Shown piece after piece: positions 1-4,040 of a DNA stretch of 5,917 nucleotides. The stretch comes from Fen-1118 sp964491625. Its GTDB lineage: Bacteria; Myxococcota_A; Polyangia; Fen-1088. Numbering within the stretch: position 1 is the stretch's first letter; each line of letters opens with the position of its first letter. Location: assembly GCA_964491625.1 (NCBI GenBank), contig CAZBIU010000404.1:1-5917 (forward strand), written 5' to 3'. The notes below the pieces were generated by a model. That model saw nothing but the letters and a program-made list of their open reading frames with translations. It had not been told where the DNA came from and ran no database searches. The translations under genes were made by a program, and so were the position numbers.

Positions 1-121
1 ATTCTCAGCGACCCAGGCTTTGGATTCGGGCCGACAAGGTCGATATCCGCAGTGCACACAGGCGCGCGGCGGCGCCGAATCCAAAGCCTGGGTCGCTGAG
101 AATATCGACCTTGTCGGCCCG
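1..121. repeat. Nested inverted repeats at the left edge, within the tonB 3' end
   Basis: Bases 1-29 are a perfect reverse complement of 75-103 (29 bp). Bases 27-46 are a perfect reverse complement of 102-121 (20 bp). The outermost 46 bases are therefore wholly explained as an inverted copy of 78-121. They read in the order 102 to 121 and then 78 to 103, that is, once round a 44-base circle plus two bases. The unique spacer is about 28 bases (47-74). The right-hand arms encode the genuine TonB domain (ADKVDILSDPGFGFG), so they are the parent. The left-hand copy is the foreign-looking tail. A copying or assembly artefact at a sequence end is the leading explanation; a true rearrangement is the alternative. 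Confidence 0.9.
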
Positions 122-784
122 GCCGTCAGCGCGCACGCTGGCTTGCAGTACCACGGTCTGTTCGTTGACCTGGTCGGCATCGGCTTCGGCTGGCCAGGGG
201 CAATTCCATCCGGACTGATCGAGCAAGACCGAACGCGCCCGACTCGGAGCGCCGGTTGGCGCGCCCTTGCTCGCCTCGGGTGCCACGCCACCAAGGGCAG
301 CCTTGCGGCTGGTTCCGGCGCTGGTCGTGGTGCCGCCTGAATAGGAATTGCCCGACCCGACGATGAACACCATGTCCGTGAAATCGGCCGGCGCCGGCGC
401 CGCGGCCACGATCTGCCCCGCCTGTGCGGGCGGTGTCGCGCGAGCTGTTTGCGCGCGCGGCGTCCGAGAAGATCGTGAAACCGCGAGTTGGGGCGTCTCC
501 GGTGCGGACGCGGGAGGTGGCGGCGTGGGTGGTGGTGGAGGCGTCACCTCAACCGCACGCTCCATCGCGATGGCCTCGTGAATGCGCGCGGCCATCTCCG
601 CGCTCCACGGACCGAGCGAGGTCCCGAGGTGGCTCACCAGCGCGAACGCGCCCCCATAGAGCGCCAGCACCACCACGCCGCCTGCGGCCAGACGTTTCCA
701 GCGGCCGGCAGGTTCGGCCAGAAAAACCAGATCCACGATGCGCGGTGAACGGGCCACGGGTTGGGTCAACGAAGCATAACCCAT
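5..784 (-). CDS. tonB: TonB energy transducer, C-terminal end disrupted at the window edge
   Basis: TonB is anchored in the inner membrane, spans the periplasm and pulls on the receptor's TonB box. A membrane helix at about 32-53 follows the basic segment RWKR. Residues 82-98 are proline-rich (PPPPPTPPPP). A Ser/Gly/Thr-rich linker at 143-160 follows FIVGSG. The C-terminal domain begins near WNCPWPAEAD (193-202) and continues through VVLQASVRADGRADKVDIL to DPGFGFGAAARLCAL (231-245), the classic TonB/TonB2 pattern. After Arg246 the reading frame enters an inverted copy of its own upstream DNA, adding 13 unrelated residues before TGA. The last strand-forming part expected after CAL is absent. 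The membrane helix has Ser51-His52 adjacent rather than the SxxxH spacing of E. coli TonB. ATG at 784 has GAGG 8 bases upstream, overlapping the exbD stop. The identity is firm; the written C-terminus is doubtful. Confidence 0.9.
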   Translation of the reverse strand: MGYASLTQPVARSPRIVDLVFLAEPAGRWKRLAAGGVVVLALYGGAFALVSHLGTSLGPWSAEMAARIHEAIAMERAVEVTPPPPPTPPPPASAPETPQLAVSRSSRTPRAQTARATPPAQAGQIVAAAPAPADFTDMVFIVGSGNSYSGGTTTSAGTSRKAALGGVAPEASKGAPTGAPSRARSVLLDQSGWNCPWPAEADADQVNEQTVVLQASVRADGRADKVDILSDPGFGFGAAARLCALRISTLSARIQSLGR

Positions 785-792
785 GAAAGATG

Positions 793-796
793 CCTC
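793..796 (-). promoter_or_regulatory. Ribosome binding site of tonB, overlapping the exbD stop codon
   Basis: GAGG on the minus strand overlaps the exbD TGA and lies 8 bases before ATG at 784. The spacing is slightly longer than at the other junctions (6 bases), so initiation may be weaker. That would suit the lower TonB requirement relative to ExbB, though this is inference. Confidence 0.6.
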
Positions 797-1217
797 ACTG
801 CTTCTGCTGCTCGTCCGGCAGCGCGCCGAATGCCACCCGGGTCAGCCCAGCGCCCTTCAGTAGATCGAGTACGTGGATTACCCGACGGTGTGGGACGTCG
901 CCGTCGGCTTGGATGACCGCGCGCAGATCCCGGTCGCCGGCCAGCGCCGCGCGCGCCTGGTCCCCCAGCGCCTCGTCATTGGGCAGAGCGGCGCCGTTGA
1001 CCAGCATGGGGCCGCGTACAGGCACGATCACCGACAGCACGACCTGCACCTCTTCGCCATGGGCCGCGTGCGGCAGATCGAGCGGCACCGCCGGGGTCAC
1101 GATGATCTTCGCGGTCACGATAAAGATGACCAGCAGCACCAGCATCACATCCACCAGCGGCGTGACATTGATGCCGGAGATGATTCCGTTCGCCGCTTGC
1201 CCGCTAGACGCCGCCAT
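795..1217 (-). CDS. exbD: ExbD, proton-conducting partner of ExbB (ExbD/TolR family)
   Basis: ExbD carries the protonatable residue of the TonB motor and projects a domain into the periplasm. The 140-residue length matches the family. After a short cytoplasmic N-terminus, INVTPLVDVMLVLLVIFIV (16-34) is the signature transmembrane helix, with Asp23 in the position of the essential aspartate. The periplasmic domain has the usual ending: AVIQADGDVPHRRVIHVLDLLKGAGLTRVAF matches the family's pattern of strand, xADxxVP, helix, AGxxxVxF. The start at 1217 lies inside the end of exbB and has GAGGTGA with a 6-base spacer from GAGG, indicating translational coupling. tonB begins 10 bases after the stop. 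TolR is a less likely alternative, given the tonB neighbour. Confidence 0.95.
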   Translation of the reverse strand: MAASSGQAANGIISGINVTPLVDVMLVLLVIFIVTAKIIVTPAVPLDLPHAAHGEEVQVVLSVIVPVRGPMLVNGAALPNDEALGDQARAALAGDRDLRAVIQADGDVPHRRVIHVLDLLKGAGLTRVAFGALPDEQQKQ

Positions 1218-1911
1218 CGGTCACCTCGCGTAGCCGAAGCGCTTGTTTCGGCCCTCGTCGAGCATCGTCCGCAATGTACGCAAGCACCAAGTTGGTGAGC
1301 ACCTCGGCCCCAAAGAGCAACGAAGTCACCCGCCGTTGAAGATAGTTGTAGGCCGCCACCGCGGGCAACGCGACCAGGATACCCACCGCGGTCGCGACCA
1401 GGGCCTCGGCGATGCTAGACATCACGGCTTGCGACGCCACTTGACCTGCGGCCGCGGCGTGGCCAGGCGCGGAGTGGCCTAGCTCTTCGAAGGCATGGAT
1501 AACACCCACGACCGTTCCGAAGAGTCCCACGAAGGGAGCGTTGTTGCCCACGGTCGCCAAGAAGGCGAGCCAACGCTCGAGCCGGCCGCGTTCGAGGGCG
1601 GACGCGCTTTGCATGGCCTTCTCGGCTGCCTCGGTGCCGCGTTCGGCGAGGCGCAGGCCCGCGTCCGCCACCCGCGCCGCCACCGCCGGACTGGCTTCGA
1701 GCACGCGCCGTGCGCTCGGGAAGTCGCCACTTGCCAGGTGCTCATCAAGCTCGCGCGCAAGAGATTCGAGATCGCCACCGCGCCGACGCAGGTAGAGCCA
1801 ACGTTCGACGGCCAGCACAAGGCTGGCCATCGACAGCGCCCCAAGGAACCAGAGGACCCAGCCCGCGCCCGAGGCGAGCAAGATCCGCTTGACCGTTTCA
1901 ATGGTGCTCAT
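1204..1911 (-). CDS. exbB: ExbB, proton-channel subunit of the TonB motor (MotA/TolQ/ExbB family)
   Basis: ExbB is the pentameric inner-membrane scaffold that, with ExbD, uses the proton gradient to drive TonB. The 235 residues show the family layout. The first membrane helix is at about 18-38, ending VERWLYLRRR. A cytoplasmic helical domain spans about 45-112. The second helix lies in LATVGNNAPFVGLFGTVVGVIHAF (about 118-141), which carries the hallmark P-F-x-G-L-x-G-T-V motif. The third is in SIAEALVATAVGILVALPAVAAYNY (about 166-190), with the conserved EAL-x-x-TA-x-G pattern. I choose ATG at 1911, giving MSTIETV, because GAGG lies 6 bases upstream. A longer reading from 1956 would overlap the preceding gene by 37 bases without improving the match. 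The preceding stop lies 8 bases before this start, and the 3' end overlaps exbD by 14 bases. TolQ is the main alternative, but the adjacent tonB and receptor favour ExbB. Confidence 0.95.
   Translation of the reverse strand: MSTIETVKRILLASGAGWVLWFLGALSMASLVLAVERWLYLRRRGGDLESLARELDEHLASGDFPSARRVLEASPAVAARVADAGLRLAERGTEAAEKAMQSASALERGRLERWLAFLATVGNNAPFVGLFGTVVGVIHAFEELGHSAPGHAAAAGQVASQAVMSSIAEALVATAVGILVALPAVAAYNYLQRRVTSLLFGAEVLTNLVLAYIADDARRGPKQALRLREVTDGGV
1221..1227 (-). promoter_or_regulatory. Ribosome binding site of exbD, inside exbB
   Basis: GAGGTGA on the minus strand lies within the last codons of exbB. Its GAGG is 6 bases before ATG at 1217, consistent with coupled synthesis of the two motor subunits. 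Confidence 0.7.
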
Positions 1912-1917
1912 GCCACA

Positions 1918-1921
1918 CCTC
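1918..1921 (-). promoter_or_regulatory. Ribosome binding site of exbB, overlapping the preceding stop codon
   Basis: GAGG on the minus strand is 6 bases before ATG at 1911 and shares bases with the TGA stop of the 434-aa lipoprotein. It supports the 235-residue start over the longer reading from 1956. Confidence 0.7.
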
Positions 1922-3224
1922 ACTTGGGCGACGGATAGTGTCGGTCCACGTAGCAAAGCCCATCCGAATTGAGGTGGCCCTGGGTACTTTGATTGTAGGT
2001 CGCGAAATCATAGTAGTCGTTGAGGCCCGACACGCTTTGCGCATCGAAGGCCATGGGCCCCTTGAACTGGGTGTGAACATCGGTGGGCGGGGCGATGCAA
2101 TAGCGCCAGTAGAGTGAATTGCCCGCCGGGTCTTTGTACGCCGGGGCATACGGGATCCCTTTGGTCAGCTCCAGCGTCACGGTTGGATACACGCCACTTT
2201 GTCCCTGCCCCGCAACCGTCGCCGCGTATTGGTCGAAGTGCGCCGGCGAATCGTGGAGCACGCTGTCCCAGAACGGATGGTCGGTGTGAACCGTGACCTG
2301 CGCGATGACGTATGTGTCGGCCTTGAAGAAAATGCCACGCTCGGACTCTTCGCCCGAAAGCGGTGCGCCGCCGTTGTCGGGGTTCTGGCAGTTCACGTAC
2401 GACGTGGGCGACTTGTAGCACAGATGGAAATTGACGCTTTGGCCGGTTTGCGGCCAGCCGGCATACTCGGTCGCATAGTAGCTGCTGGGGGCCCCGGGCG
2501 TCGTGCAGGTGGCGTCGCTGCCCTTGAAGGTCGCGGTGCCAACATAAAGGACCACGCAACCGCTATTGGCCATGTCCTGGTAGTCGGTCAAGCCGGCACT
2601 GTCGAGGTTCACATTCATGGCACCCGCGGCCGCCGGGATCAGGTCGAAACCGAAGGAGTAGGGAACACCACCGCTGGTATCGAAGGTCGCGCTATTACCC
2701 GCTTGGTAGTTCTGGTGCGAGAGCGCAGCGATGGGAACGGCTTCCTCGCCCGGGCCACCTTTGCCTGGAAGGTAGGACTGATCGCTGTGAGCCAAGTCGA
2801 TGGCCCAAGGGCCGGTCACCTTTGCCACCATGGGCTCCGTGCAAGATTGGTCCCCCGGCCTGATGTTGGGACCGCTCGAAAGCGTGATGTTGTCGACGGT
2901 GACCAAGAGACGGGTGAAATGGACGTCCCACCCATCGACGAACGCGGGATCGCCGTCGTTGACGGGTGGAAACGGGTAGCCGGTGAGCGCCAAGACCTCG
3001 CCCGAGGCGGAAAAGAGCACGCCGCCCGGTCCTGGATCCGAGGGTGGCGTGAAGGTCTGCAGCGCAAGCGCGCCGGTGCTCGGCGTGGGCCAGGTGGTGG
3101 CGGGCGCGGCGCTGCTAGCGCAAGTCACGGGCTGTGAGCTGCTGCTGGAGCAAGACCCGAGTGCGACGGCCGTTGCCACGAGCCGGCTTGCACTAGCGAT
3201 GATTCTGATTCTCTGTGTTCGCAT
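1920..3224 (-). CDS. Predicted secreted lipoprotein of unknown function (434 aa), Cys-rich with His/Asp/aromatic motif
   Basis: The gene is real: it has a strong AAGGAG site 6 bases before ATG, and its stop is embedded in the exbB ribosome binding site. I do not recognise a characterised function. A basic N-terminus (MRTQRIR) and a hydrophobic stretch lead to a lipobox-like LGSC at 22-25, then a serine linker. This predicts lipidation at Cys25 and export. FVDGWDVHFTRLLVTVDNITL (95-115, beta-like) resembles the GWDV strand of the upstream lipoprotein. Later blocks include GPWAIDL (138-144), a polar glycine-rich loop around PGKGGPGEE, SPTSYVNCQNPDNGG (272-286), and a dense His/Asp/Trp/Phe cluster at 313-332 starting HTDHPFWD. 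Eight cysteines besides Cys25 (35, 128, 223, 240, 269, 279, 376, 424) could form disulfides in an exported protein. A metal or ligand-binding role is possible but inferred only. It starts 24 bases after the preceding gene. Confidence 0.85.
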   Translation of the reverse strand: MRTQRIRIIASASRLVATAVALGSCSSSSSQPVTCASSAAPATTWPTPSTGALALQTFTPPSDPGPGGVLFSASGEVLALTGYPFPPVNDGDPAFVDGWDVHFTRLLVTVDNITLSSGPNIRPGDQSCTEPMVAKVTGPWAIDLAHSDQSYLPGKGGPGEEAVPIAALSHQNYQAGNSATFDTSGGVPYSFGFDLIPAAAGAMNVNLDSAGLTDYQDMANSGCVVLYVGTATFKGSDATCTTPGAPSSYYATEYAGWPQTGQSVNFHLCYKSPTSYVNCQNPDNGGAPLSGEESERGIFFKADTYVIAQVTVHTDHPFWDSVLHDSPAHFDQYAATVAGQGQSGVYPTVTLELTKGIPYAPAYKDPAGNSLYWRYCIAPPTDVHTQFKGPMAFDAQSVSGLNDYYDFATYNQSTQGHLNSDGLCYVDRHYPSPK

Positions 3225-3230
3225 CGTTGT

Positions 3231-3236
3231 CTCCTT
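3231..3236 (-). promoter_or_regulatory. Ribosome binding site of the 434-aa lipoprotein
   Basis: AAGGAG on the minus strand lies 6 bases before ATG at 3224, inside the 24-base gap after the preceding stop. It is the most canonical site in the cluster. It gives this protein initiation that does not need direct stop-start overlap. Confidence 0.8.
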
Positions 3237-3248
3237 TGTGTCCTTCGT

Positions 3249-4040
3249 TCAAAGCAAGTCGGTCCAAGAAAAGCTGTAGGGGGCCGTTTGGTGCAGGTTG
3301 GTGTAGAGCTGGAATCCCGTGGGTGAATACCCGGCGCTGCCCGGACTGTCGCTGAAGGCGTAGCCACCCGTTGTCGCGTCCACCGGCAACTGACCGAAGT
3401 CGACGCCGGCGAAATAGCTGCGTGGATCGATCCGCAACGACAAGCCACCCGTGGTTTGAATTGAGACGGCGTCGATGGGCGTGACGATGCGAGCCTTGCA
3501 GATCGGATCGCCTCCTGCCGCGCCGGAGCTTGCTGATTGATGGTTAGAGCTGATGGTGACGGCCCCGGTGAAAGGGAAAGTCGCCCCGGCCTGCGTCGCC
3601 GTGCCAGCCTCGACCAGGATCGGCGTGGGGTCGACCGTGGCGTTGATGTCCCCACCGGTCAGCCACACCTGCCCGATCAGCGCTGTAGGCTCGGTGATGC
3701 CGTGGGCTTTCGCCGGGAACATCTGCAATCCCGGATTCAACAAATCAACATCTAGCCCCGAGGTTTCTTGGGCGACGTAGGTGCCGGTCAAGTAGCAGCC
3801 CGTGGCTTGACCGCCCGAGATGGGGCGGCTCTCGTCCAGGTACACAGCGCCGATGTGGAGCTTGGCCTGATTGAGAACCACGTCCCAACCTGCACTGCTC
3901 GTGAAAGCCAGCGGTTGTCCCGCCGTGGCGTCTGCTGGTCCCGCCGCCGCCACCTGAAAATCCACGGTAACACCGCCGGTCTGGCCGACGCAGCCAGGGG
4001 CGAGGACAATTGCCCATAGGGCGAACCACGGCTTTTGCAT
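3249..4040 (-). CDS. Predicted secreted lipoprotein of unknown function (263 aa), GWDV motif
   Basis: I do not recognise a characterised family. I choose ATG at 4040, sharing its first base with the receptor's TGA stop (TGATG). GGAGGGGG lies upstream with a 6-base spacer from the GGAGG core. A TTG one codon earlier is less likely. Residues 1-16 form a short hydrophobic signal, and LAPGC at 13-17 is a plausible though non-canonical lipobox, with Pro at -2. The mature part looks all-beta: SAGWDV at 49-54 is followed by the alternating strand KLHIGAVYL at 60-68. Near the C-terminus are LRIDPRSYFAGVDF (202-215), LYTNLH (245-250) and the aromatic end PYSFSW (254-259). Both neighbours are tightly coupled, which suggests a role at the receptor, such as ligand capture or hand-over. 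That role is inferred only from position. The GWDV motif recurs in the next protein. Confidence 0.82.
   Translation of the reverse strand: MQKPWFALWAIVLAPGCVGQTGGVTVDFQVAAAGPADATAGQPLAFTSSAGWDVVLNQAKLHIGAVYLDESRPISGGQATGCYLTGTYVAQETSGLDVDLLNPGLQMFPAKAHGITEPTALIGQVWLTGGDINATVDPTPILVEAGTATQAGATFPFTGAVTISSNHQSASSGAAGGDPICKARIVTPIDAVSIQTTGGLSLRIDPRSYFAGVDFGQLPVDATTGGYAFSDSPGSAGYSPTGFQLYTNLHQTAPYSFSWTDLL

Noticed and set aside
1..103. Hairpin from 29-bp inverted repeat as a rho-independent terminator of the operon
   Set aside because: One arm is genuine TonB coding sequence, the loop is about 45 bases, and no T-tract follows. The arms are better explained as a copied inverted segment.
518..543. 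GGT/GGC-rich tract as a DNA repeat element
   Set aside because: It simply encodes the TonB proline-rich spacer (proline codons on the minus strand).
1204..1911. TolQ/TolR or flagellar/gliding motor assignment for the ExbB/ExbD pair
   Set aside because: The families are related, but the immediate neighbours are a TonB protein and a TonB-dependent receptor, with no tolA, tolB or pal.
1204..1956. Longer ExbB reading starting at 1956
   Set aside because: It would overlap the preceding gene by 37 bases. The added residues do not look like ExbB, and ATG at 1911 has a well-placed GAGG.
2199..3137. Plus-strand open frame of 312 codons
   Set aside because: It lies wholly antisense to the 434-aa lipoprotein gene, whose signal peptide, ribosome binding site and spacing are convincing. 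Its Arg/Gly/Val-rich translation is typical of a GC-rich shadow frame.
1920..4040. MbnP-type copper protein assignment for the lipoproteins
   Set aside because: The His-containing block and beta-like strands invite the comparison, but I cannot see the MbnP cysteine pattern, and no MbnH-like di-heme peroxidase gene is present.
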